Part shown: positions 13,001 through 25,000 of the stretch, one piece after another | Layout of the letters: every line of letters starts with the position of its first letter | How positions within the stretch are numbered: position 1 is the stretch's first letter | NCBI RefSeq assembly: GCF_001540865.1 | Contig: NC_033640.1 | Coordinates: 6,562,037 to 6,626,036, forward strand | Length of the DNA: 64,000 bases | Direction: 5' to 3' | DNA from: Ananas comosus | Taxonomy: Eukaryota > Streptophyta > Magnoliopsida > Poales > Bromeliaceae | Position numbers and translations under genes: made by a program | The notes under the pieces: model-generated | The model's input: the letters and a program-made list of their open reading frames with translations, nothing else | Databases searched by the model: none | What the model was told of the DNA's origin: nothing

Positions 13001-16000
13001 ATTACAACAAAATTTGATCATAGTCAACGCTGATGTTTTCATTTTGCCAGAAGTTTCTGTGTGGTTGTTAGTAGATAAATGTTGCTTTCTTGTAGAAGAT
13101 TTAACTCTCATTGAAGTAATCCTACTTCTCTCCATAATAAATTGCTTTGAGAGTAACATACTACTAGCTGATTGCTAGTTCTACTATATTCTATTTATTG
13201 GCCGAATCTTGCCACAAGATCTTTGCGGACGATTATGAACATAAGATTCCTATCATTTGCAAGATAAGTAAGATTCCTATCATATGTAAGATAAGATTAC
13301 TACCAAAGATTGCCATGCTAGTGGGACAAGGCATGCCATTGTTTCAGTTGCACGGCATGACACAATGCAGCGGCACGCCTCGTGCCAATGTAGGCACATC
13401 TCACCGTGCCAGTGGCACATAACCAGCACAATTGCATGGATTGACATTTTTATTAGATTCCATAGAAAAATGGTCACTTAGAGTGTTTTAATGTCTTTGA
13501 TACCTTTAAAATAGTACAAATGTTAATATTTTACAAACTTTAGCATGAATAGAATAATAGACATCTTAATAAATCAAGAATACAATTTAACATGATATGA
13601 AAGTACATCACGAAGGCAAAATTATAGTCATAATTGAGGAAAAGCTTACATGAAGACACTACCATCACTAGATCAAAAATGAGATAAGAAATCGGATGCA
13701 ATCGTCAAACTCGTGTTACTTCAAAATAAATTGTGGTCTAATCTAATTATCGAGGATTCTCTATTTGCACCAAAAAGTTAGTAGATCTATAAGATCCAAC
13801 TGAAACCATTACGTAACTTTTTTTTTATCTTAAACTCAAAAATAACCTAAAAAGTGCACAAAAGACATGTTTTCTTGATATAGTTCGGTATGCCCCTGTG
13901 CCACGTGTGGGCACGACCTCGGCACAGTGCGGTATAGTATGACACAAGTGATACATGAATATATTTATATCTATATCTATATCTATGGAGAGAGAGACAG
14001 TAATAGGATAAAACCCTTTGTCCTATCAAAGTATCAAGTCATTTATGATGATCGGGAGTCGGCATTGCTGATTGGCACAGTCATACATGATCTAGAGCAT
14101 TTGAAGTCTCTAGAAATCGAATTTGGTGATTTTTAAACATCACTCTCTAGTACATGAAAAGACCACAATGAACAATTGAAAACGAATAACGTTGCGAAAA
14201 TAGAGGTTAGATCTTTTCAATGCAAAATTGTTGTTGTCAAGCATGATCAAGCTAGTGAAAAGAATTTTCTATTAAAAATAAACCATTAAATGAGCAATTG
14301 GCTTACACAGGCGATTAATAGTTATTGAATTTGAGGCCTTTCAGTCATGATGTAAATGACTTTTAAAAATTGCCGAATTTGATTCCTAGACATATCAAAT
14401 GCTCTAGATCATGTTAGACAGTGCCGATTGTCGATACAGACTCCCGATTATCAAAAATGACTTGATAGGACAAATGGCTTTGTTCTTTTAATATGATAGC
14501 AGCTCTACTCTTATTTTTATAATATATATAAAAGCGGATAGAAAGTTTTAGTTGACAGACGGGATATTAAATGGCATAAAAGATTATTCCATGCACATTA
14601 AAAAAAGAAATTTTAATAATTAACTTAAAACAAATTAGATTTGAAAAATAGAATAGCTTAAAAATAGACCTTCAAATCAACAATTGTTTAAATTCAAATA
14701 ATGAATTCAAAATTAAATTTAAATTTTGAGGTTGATTCATAAATTTAAACCAAAATTCAAGCTTTAATTTACAATTTGAAATCAATTCAAAAGTTTAAAT
14801 TTTGGGTATACATTAAAAAAGAATTTGTACGTTATTGAACACATAAAAAATTTTTACAGCATTACTAAATTGGATTGGAAACATATCAAATTTGGAAAAT
14901 AAATCAATTGAAAATATACTCTGCCATCAGTAGCCATTTAAATTCATAATGCATATTCAAAATTCATTTTAACGTAAAATTCATATACTCTGCCATCATT
15001 CGTTCACTATAACTAGTGTGTGTTTGTGTATAGTGCAACTACTACCAAAAGTATAGTAGCTGCTGTACTCATAAGTTCTTATCTATTAGATCTGTTAAGA
15101 AATTAATAAGAGGAAAAATGGAACATCCTTGTCCTCTCATTGCCACCCCCCCGGTTTCCCCACTTATCCCCTGAACCCTAAATCCTAAAACCCTAAACCC
15201 TAAGCCCCCACCCCATCCTTCTCCCTTAGCAACCTCTCTCTCCCCAGGCCCCAAGCATTAACCCCTTGTGCTTCTGTGGCCCGCTTCGAGAGGAAACCCC
15301 TCCACCTCCCATGCGTGCGCAGCACCACCTCCTCTATTGATAGCCTACTCGGGCAGCACAACTGTTGCTGCCTCATATTTCCTCTACCGTGGGGTAGCAC
15401 CAACTCCTCTTCGTCATCTTCCGATAGCCTACCTTGGTGGGTGGGTGGTTATGAGGGGCTGGCGGTTAGGGAAAGTTCCGAGAGAAGGGAGGGGTAGCAG
15501 ACGATCTGAGGAGGGGACGGTGGTTGGGGGGAGAGGAACATTACCCACCTTGGTGGGTTGCCGACTGGGGAGGTGTTGGTGTTGCATGCGCCAAGTAGAG
15601 GTGGGGTTTTTCTGCTAGGGTAGGCTATCGGAGGAGAATGATAAGGTGGTGCTGGGGGAAGAGGGGTTGCGGAAGGAGGAATAGTAGGAGGCGGGAGGCT
15701 ACTTCTGCCCGGGGGGAGGCAAGAGATAAGAGGAGGAAGGGGGCGGGGTCTGGGGTGGGTCTGAGGTGTTAGGTGGGAGAAGGGGGCGGTTCTCGCCGAG
15801 TGGTCTGCCGACGGAGGAGGGGATAGTGTTGCACTTTGTTAGTTAATTCGCATATTATACACGTATTATTCACAAAAAAATGAAAACCAAATAAAACGCT
15901 CCGTTTTCGAACTTTTTCCAAAAATTCAGAATAAAATGCATTTTTTTTCACTTGTTGAGAGTATTCGCAATTAAAACAGTTTCGCCGAATTATATTCTGA

Positions 16001-19000
16001 AAAATTCGGATTAAGAAGCCCTGGAAACATGAAAATTTTCAAAAAAAATTGGATTGGGCGGCTGCGGAAAGGTGAAATTTCTCGAACTGGAGCCGCGCGA
16101 CCACCGCTCTGCAAATCCGTGCACTTTCTCGTGAGCAGTCGAGCAATCCTGCCTGTTCAATTTTGAAGAAGACATAGATACAAAGCAAAGAAAGGAGGAG
16201 AATTAAGGAAGAAAAAAGGCGGAGCGAGGAAGAAGACTTGAAGAAATCGCGGTGTAGAGGGTTGGGGAATGGCGGGGTCCACGAGGTTGCACTCAGCCTC
16301 GTGGACCATGTAGGAGTGAGAGGTCCACGGTGGACCTCTCACTCTCTTCCCCCTTTGTGTGAATATATATATATATATATATATTTATTTTTATATTTAC
16401 AAAAATTATAATTATTTATGATAATAGTATAAATTTTTTTATAAATTTAATTTAATAGACGAATTTTTATTCCGAATTTTTTAATGATAAACATAAAATT
16501 TTCGTATAAATCGCGTACATGAATTATTGACGAATCCGATTTTTAAACCGTATTTTTCAACGAATTTAAAAATTAAGATACAGATTTTATTCGTATTTTA
16601 TCCGTATTGAACTTTTACCGTATCCGAATTAACTAACTATGGTGTTGCATGCTCGAGGCGGATGTGGGCGCGCTTTCCTAACAGGGCTGGCCGCCAGAGG
16701 TGTTAGATAAATTACATTACAAAATCCGATTGTGAGCAAAATCTAACAATTTAATGTTAAAAAATTAAAATAAAACTCATGGATGAGTGCTAAAAATTTT
16801 AAAAACTGTAGAAGAAGAAAGCCGAAAATTTGATTGATCTAGAAGCGTGCGTAGCACTGCCCTAAGGTGTATTTTCGTCCTTTGTGCGAGATTAACTGAG
16901 AACACAACCCCAAGATACGATCAGAATTCCTATTGCGAGCACGATCGACGCGAAAGTTGATGGAGATTCTTTCAACACCCAATAAATAGAAAGAATAAAG
17001 AAAGCGGTGGAAAAGGAGGATGGAGAGGAAGAACAAAATTTTCTTTCTTCTTCATTTCTTTCTCGGTTCCTTTATGGATAAGCAAGGGAGGAGAATATAT
17101 AGGGATGGGAGAGTTGAACGTTAGAATTGTTCGATCCCATGTTCGCTATGGTTAGGTGAAAGAAACGGAAGAGTAAAAAGAACATTAGGTTTTCTTTCGC
17201 CCAAAGAAAAACTAAAATAAATAATATATTAAATAATAAATACAAATCAAATATGAGAAACATATAACCAAAAACTCCATTTTGAGTTTTTCCTACAACA
17301 ATCCCCTACAAAACTAAATTTGTTTTGAAACAAGAATTAATATCAAAAATTGAAAAAGACAAAAATTACTGGGTGTTTATAGTATGCAATGGTTGAGGTG
17401 TCTTTCAGAGACTTAACTACCCTTAGAGTAAGCAGCTTCTATCAGAAAGAATTGGAGTAAACCAAGTCTTGAACTACGTTCCTTTGACCTCGACTTAAAT
17501 TGCCACACAATACAAAATTCTCTATTGTGGGTATGTGCGTTAATGACCATGCACAGTACCTTGATTTTCCATAAGTTTCTATGGAACCCACATCACTAGC
17601 AGCAGCCATATAAGAGTACTCTTATCTAGACGTTCTCTTCTAGGGACATATGCAGAGTCACATCTCATGATAATTACTTGCTCGGATACCATTAAAAGCT
17701 AAAATCTCAATCTCAACCACTACGCAGAGCACTACTCACCATAATTATGAGATTAGACCTAAATGCCACGGCTTTAACGTTTTTGTTTGTAAAGCCCGTG
17801 CGGCCCCCGCCTTCCTGCTTGAAGATGGTCAAGCCTTCGTCCCTTTTGCTAGCTCGGACCTTCGTGTCCTACGACTAAGTATGTAAAGGGAATGACAAAG
17901 AGAGAGGCAGAGGTTCACTCAAAAAACTAAGTACTCTACTACTTAGAAAAAGAGATTACAACACACATACACACTCCCTCTTGTGTCCTTTGGCCTAAGC
18001 CAAACCCCACTTTATATAGGCTCCTAGATACATTGAATCTAGCTACTCACTAACTCTCTCATTATGACACGCATTAACTCACCTTTATAATGAGCCATAA
18101 GTCCAAGAGTCACCCCATAACTCATGGGAGTTTCATAACCATTGAGTTTCCTATAGTGGATTGGGCTCGGGTCTCTTTAACTACCCGCTCAGCTAGCGAA
18201 GTTGGGCCACTGTTAAGAAGTTAGCGGAAAACATTTTGTCCGTGACATTCTCCCCCACCTAATGCGCAAACGCCCTCGTCGCGCGCCGAGTCGCTCCCGG
18301 TCCGCATAGCCTTCCGCGCGGTCCGTCGTGCCTTCGCGCGCGATCGGCCCGGTGCCTTGCTCCCAATGTCCGCATCTGTCCTCGCACCAGCACCTAGTGT
18401 CTTGCCCTTCTGAGCAAGTGCACCATCGAGCCTGCTGTGCGAAGAGTTCGCCGGATGTGCATATCCTCCGCGACACGCACGTGCACTCTGCCAAGCTGCA
18501 GAACGCCCCGAGTGTGCATGTCCTTCGCGACACGCACGCGTACTCCGCCAAGCTGCTGAACGCCCTGAGTGTGCACGTTCTCCGCGACACGCACGTGTAC
18601 TCCGCTAAGCTGCAGACGCCTTTTGGTCCTCGCAGGCTCCTTGGCAGAATGACTTGCACTTTGCTTGGACGTTGGCCACTCTAGCGCCGCATGAGACTCG
18701 ATAGTCTCGACGCTGCTCAGGCCCTCCTCCTCGAGGTCCCCAGCCTTCTCGCGCTTCACTTCCTCGCAAAGCTGCAGGGCTGTCAGAGTTGAACTCTCGT
18801 TGCACCCTTTTGCGTTTCCTAGATCGCGGTGCTCTCCCCCACCGTTGGCCTCGCTCGCCTTTGGTGGTTCACCCCGATCGCCCTCGGTTCGCTCAGTAGT
18901 GCCTCCCTCGTCTTGAGGTCCTCGACCTCCTTGACCTGGGCACCGATGTCCTGAAGCAGCACATCTCGCACATCCCGCTCGTCGTTGCGACGGGCAAGAT

Positions 19001-22000
19001 TCACCTTGAACTGCTCCAGACGATGGAGGAATGTTGTCATAGCTGCAACAATATCCTTCTCCATCCAATGGAACCCCTCCTCCAACATCCCCACATGTTG
19101 GGATAGGTCGGAGTAGCGCTCCTCCGCTCTCGCAGCAGAGTCCTCTAGCACGCCTATGCGGTCGTGAAGCAAGACAGACTCTTTTGCCAGAGTCCACGGC
19201 TCCTTGCTCTTGCCGCGCTTGGTCGCCCTGGGCTTAGGCACAACGTCAACGATGGTAGCTTCCGACGAAGACATGGTTCCTCCTCGAACCGGCTCTAATA
19301 CCAACTGTCACGGCCTTAGCTTTTTTATTCGCAAAGTCCGTGCGGCGCCCTCCTTCCTGCTCGAAGATGGGCAAGCCTTCGTCCCTGTTACTAGCTTGGA
19401 CCTTCGCGTCCTACGACTAAGTATGCAAAGGGAATGACAAAGAGAGAGATAGAGGTTCACTCAAAAAACTAAGTACTCCACTACTTAGAAAAAGAGATTA
19501 CAACACACATACACACTTCTTCTTGTGTCCTTTGGCCTAAGCCAAACCCCACTATATATAGGCTCCTAGATACATTGAATTTAGCCACCCACTAACTCTC
19601 TCATTATGACACACATTAACTCACCCTCATAATAAGCCATAAGTTCAAGAGTCACCCCATAACTCATGGGAGTTTCATAACCCTTGAGTTTTCCATAGCG
19701 GGTTGGGTTCGGGTCTCTTTAACGACCCGCTCCGCTAGCAAAGTTGGGCCACTGTTAAGGAGAAGTCAACGGAAAACATTTTGTCCGTGACATAAAGCTC
19801 TTCAATATAATATGTAGAATAGCTTGTTTTATCACATTGAACCTTTTTCAAAAGGGTTTTCTATCACAAAGGTACAGTTCTCATTGTAGGAAGTAGGGTT
19901 TAAAGTGCCGCCCCATGCCATACGGCACTGGGTGGCACGTACCGTGCCCCCAAGATGGGGGTGGGGGCACGGTACAACACTGTTTGAAAAAGCATGCCTG
20001 AGGCGTGCGCCGAGGCGCAATGCTATTGCTAAGGCGCGCGCCTCGGTCTTGAGGCGCGTGCCTCGGTCTTAAGGCGCACGCCTCGCAATATTTAAGCAAG
20101 GATTTAAGTGCTGTGGCACGGGGTCGTACCGGAAACTTGTCGGCATGGTACGACATGGTGCGTGCCGAGCCGCTTCGATGCTTGCCGGTCAAAAAAATTC
20201 TTATGTGCCGACACATAATACCATGAAATATTTATTTTCGTTAGCAACAAAATATTCTAACTATTTATTATATCTTTTTATCATATCTTTTGAACTTTAT
20301 TGAGGAAATTACTTACTAATTTAAAGAATAGAGGGTTTTGAGCTGTGCCATCGGCACAGGGTCTGTATTGTGCCGGTATCTTGTTGGCACAGTTGATACA
20401 GCCCGTGCCGACGGACACTTAAAACCTTGTATTTAAGTTTTCTGGGATTTTTTATTCAAGTTTTTGAGTTGTCAAGTTTTGAATTTGCATATTATACTTT
20501 AACCCGATAAGAAACTTAAAAAATATTAAAAGAAGTCCAAAAAAATTCAAGTTTTCGGATTGTTGGGTTTTGAATTTGCATCTTATACTTTAAACCCGAT
20601 AAGATATTTAAAAATTCTTGAAAGAAATCCCAAAAATCTCTAAAAAAATCAGTTGCTCGTCCCCTCCTCTCCGTCTCCTGTTCTCTCCACATCCTCTCCT
20701 TGTCGAGCATCCAATAGCAGCTGTGCTAGCAGTAGGAAGCAGCGGCGGCAAACTAGTGGTAAAAGCCAACGAGACAATGCGATACCCAGGAGGGTACCGC
20801 GGCACGTATCATGCTGGTTCCCTTTTTCTTGTTTTTTTTGTTGTTTTCTTTTGGGTTACCCCAAGTGTAAGGAAGTGAATCCTCGAAATCCGAGGATTAG
20901 ACTTCGATTGGAATCGACTAGTTGTCGAGTATGTAAGCTTCGGAAATCCGAAGGTGATTAAAATGCGTAAGGTACATTAAGGAAGGGTCCGCGAGAGTAG
21001 CAGTGCAAATCTGCACTGGAGCAGAATTACTCTCGGGGACCGGTCCCTGGCAGGGAGGGACCGGGCTCCGAGAGCTGGGCTTGCGGGGATCCACGATGCA
21101 ACCGGTCCCTGGCAGGGGAGGACCAGTCCCCGAACGCTCGCCCGACGAGAAAAGCCGAAATTTGGCTAAGTCTCGAAAATCCAACTCTCGGGAACCAGTC
21201 TCTCGGAGACGGACCGGTCTCCCGGGGACCGGTCTCTCAGGCGGGGACCGGTTCCCGAACGCGAAACTCCCTCTGCCCGAGATGGAAGGCTCTCGGGGAC
21301 CGGTCTCCCCGACCTGGGACTGGTCCCTCACTGCGAAAATGCCCAGTGAGTGCTGCTGCAGAGGATGGAAAGTTGAGGGGGCTATTTGCAAAGTGGCCTA
21401 TATGAAGGTGGGGGACCCCTCTCTTCCTCTTATTTGCTCTCTATCCCTCTCACACCCTTTCCCTCTCTCTCTCTAGAACGAAAGGAAAAGAAGAAGAGAA
21501 GGGAAAGAAGGAAAAAAAGAGAGAGAGAAGGAGAAGATCAAGAAACATAGGAAGATCATCTTCTTCCCTCTCTCCTTCAAGCTAGAACCAGTTTGGAGCT
21601 TGGTATAGAGGTAAGCTTCAAACCCATCCATGGTGGATTTCTTGAGATTGGGTTTTATTGCTTAGAAATGGTTTGAATGGAACCTATTGAAGCTAAGGTG
21701 ATGGTTCGAGCTCGCATTTGAAGCTCGCACCACGGATCCCATCGTTGCCAACCTAGGGCACGGATTCGGGATTTTTGGAAATCTAGGGTTTTGATCTATT
21801 TTAATAGGTCGTAAACCTAATTGCTAGGTCACGAAACGCATCGGCGAAGACGGTTCGTCGATACGACAAGCGGGTGCGAGGATATCGCCGAATCAAGCGT
21901 TTAAGGGTTCGGATCGACCCGAGAAGTCGAAGCGTCGACCAAGGACTGCGAGATTGAGTTTTCTATCATCGCGACATCACCAAGAGGTGGGTGGTGACCA

Positions 22001-25000
22001 TCCCGAAGCAATCGGGCTCCCTCTTATGTCTTAGTATTTTGAGACCTTGCATCTTGTGTTCATATGCATGGTAGGATAAATGGTGCATCGCCTTTCCTTA
22101 TGCTTTCCTAGCTGATATCATATTATGTATTAGTTGTTGGATATAGTGGATTGATGAGGATTGGGTCGAGACTTATAATCCTATGGTGCAGCGATGAAAG
22201 AATGACGCAATGGTTGAAACAAAAGAACGAGTGGCATCTAGTTGTTAGTAAAAAATGAACGAGTGGCATATACGAGTCGTAGCGTATATGAAACCCATTG
22301 ACTATGTTGATAGTAGCCCTAGAGGATAGGGTACCCTTGAGGTGGGAGAATTGGATCATACTCATTATCTGTTCCCAACTCGTGATGGTCGCTCCACACA
22401 AGTAGTGCGCTCCACAGTCGGTCACGAGGGATGGCCTATTTGGGGTCCCGTGGGATAGGGATGGCCTATTTGGGGTCCTGAGGGATGGCCTATGTGGGGT
22501 CCCGCAGACAGTTTCGGATTCGTAGTTTGAGTCTAGTCTCCCTACGCGTCGAGATGGCTATGTGAGTAGTGGGCGAATTCGTGAGTGAGCCACGAGATTG
22601 ATGAACAAGTAAATAGCTTTACTTCTTGGACATATGACGGGCTAGTTGATTATCTACTTTGTTGTGCATGCATTCTACATATACATGATTCGGGCACAGT
22701 AGTGTAGCTTTACTATTCTGTTATTACAGCTTTCCATATCCATCTATCTGTTTATCTACTTGTGCCCACTTGGACCTAGTGGGGAGACCGGCGGAGTCGG
22801 CGGCCGAACCCACTGGGAACTATGGAAGATAGTTCTCACCCCACTCTTTTCAGGTCCGAGTTCGAGTGCCCCGGGCGAGCGTGAGGATCGCGGTAAGGGC
22901 CTAGCGCCCTAGTTGCATTAGCTATCTACCTTTTTGCATTAGTCGTCACCCTTTGTATTTGAGAGTAGATGATGTATAGGGGTGAGGTTTGAGAGTGCTT
23001 GTACATATGTTCTGGAAGAATGTAAAAGATGGAATTAAATGTATTAAGTTGAATGAATGTAATAGATAGAACTCTCTCTTTATTTACTTGTATGTCTCAT
23101 ATTTGTATCTTGCTCTTATTTGTTAGCACTGGTGGTGCTCCTTGTGATCGTGTATGTATGAATTGATCCCTAGGCAAATTCTTATACACGATCTGGTTGT
23201 TTAGCCTTGGGCGGACAGGCGAGGTGCTGTCCGTTCGGCGTCTGTTTGACGCGCCCGAACCGAACCGAATTGGTAGCGGTTTCGGGGCGTGACAGATAAA
23301 GTGGAATCAGAGCCTTTAAGAGCAAGTAAAGAGAGAGTCTAGGATAACCTAGGAGACCCTAGGTTGGTAAACCCTAAGATTATAAGGGCGTGAGTGAACG
23401 TGAATCTATGACGGTGGCGGAAGTTGATCGATTGGGTCGGGTTGATGTCATGTCTCTAGCTGTGAATAGAGATGGATCCAAGTGACACTAGTTTCTTGGC
23501 TCGTAGTGGTTGTGTCGGCGGCCGACGATGCAACGCTAAGAGTCTAGAACTAGAACACTTGTGTGCTTCCGCCCGATTTCATTGTCGAGTCGTTTAATTT
23601 CGTGAACGCTAAAAAGTTATCGGATTAAGATAACTAACCAAGCTGTTGCTTTTCAGGAGCAAATGTCCCCAAGACGTTACGTACATAGGTCTGTTCCGGT
23701 ACCGCCTTTTGCGGTGCCCGAGCAGCCAAGATCGGAGGAGGTGCAGGAACTGCGTGAGCAGGTCGCTGCAATGTTGGGCGCGATGCAGCGCCAGGAGGCT
23801 TGGTTCGAGCAGCTCCAGGGATTTGTGGAGCGAGAAGCGGTGGCTGCGGCCCCGACAGCGACGAAAAAAATTAAAATAAGTTCGTGTCAATGCGTGCCAG
23901 TAAGAGGCTATGCGTATCCATCTATACGCCAGCGTATCATGTATCGGCACGAAAGCATGCCGGTGCCAGGTAAACAGCGGCATGCCTCTGTGCCACGACA
24001 CTTTAAACCAAGGATTTAAGTGTCGTGGCACGAGGTCGTGCCGGAAACTTGCCGATGCGTGCCGGAAATGGTGTGTGCCGGGTCGTGTCGGAAACTTGCC
24101 GATGCGTGCCAGTCACAAAAAATACATATGTGCCGACACATAATGGCATGAAATATTTATTTTCTTTAGCAACAAAATATTCTAACTGTTTATTATGAAT
24201 CTTTTTCAAATCTTTTGAATTTTATCGAGAAAATTACTTACTAATTCAAAGAATAGAGAGTTTTGAGCAATGCCATTGGCACGGGGGTTGTATCGTGCCG
24301 ATATTTTGTTGGCACGAGACGGCACGGTAGATACGGCCCGTGCCGATGGGCACTTAAATCCTTGCTTTAAACGTTGGCAGGAAGGCCTCTCATGAGCAAA
24401 GTCCCATCCTCCTTGCTAACTCCAGGACTTTAATTGTACTTAGGCTTTTTGTCATGCAATCTGCAGGATTCTATTCAGATCTGATAAATCTCAAAGAAAC
24501 TACATCATGGGAAGATAATATCTAACAAACTTTTGTCTCAACTTACTGCATCTCTAAGCTTTAGAGTTTACCAATGTCTTTTTACAAAAATCTATTGTAG
24601 CTTGAGAGTCACACAGAATAGAAATAGGAGGAATAGGAAAAGGCATCAATGGAATCTATGACAAAAGTTTCTTGAGACATTCGGCTTCACGACAGGTAAT
24701 ATCAAGAGCAACCAATTTGGCTTTCATGGTGCTTCTGGCTATTATGGTTTGTTTGGTGGATTGCCAAGAAACTACATTACCACCAAAAATGAAAACATAC
24801 CAAGAGTGGATTTAATATCCAGAAAATTAGAAATCCTATTGGCATTGTTGTGTCCCTTAATTATAGCAGGATAGTCAATAAATCTGATAGATAATGAGAG
24901 AGTATCTTTAAGGTAACGAAATACTATCTCCGGAGCAATCTATTGAGTTATACTACTGTTATTAGTATATCTATTCGATCTGGATATGGCTTACTCCTAT

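Larger units (their letters stand above)
17764..19792 (-). mobile_element. Short non-autonomous LTR retrotransposon
   Basis: Two LTRs (17764-18247 and 19306-19792) bounded by TGTCACGG-type and CCGTGACA ends are alignable over their whole length. On the minus strand the 5' LTR is the right one: TGGTATTAGAGCC (19291-19303, primer site for initiator Met tRNA) lies two bases from it, and AGGTGGGGGAGAA (18248-18260) is a polypurine tract against the other. The flanks share TAAA, a 4-bp duplication. The 1.06-kb interior encodes only a gag-like coiled coil and a repeat region; no pol. About one position in ten differs between LTRs over the first 225 bp. Confidence 0.85.

Noticed and set aside
18394..19197. 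267-residue minus-strand frame as an independent gene
   Set aside because: It lies inside the LTR retrotransposon and overlaps the gag-like frame. Its 19-residue repeats come from a 57-bp tandem repeat. I treat it as part of the element.
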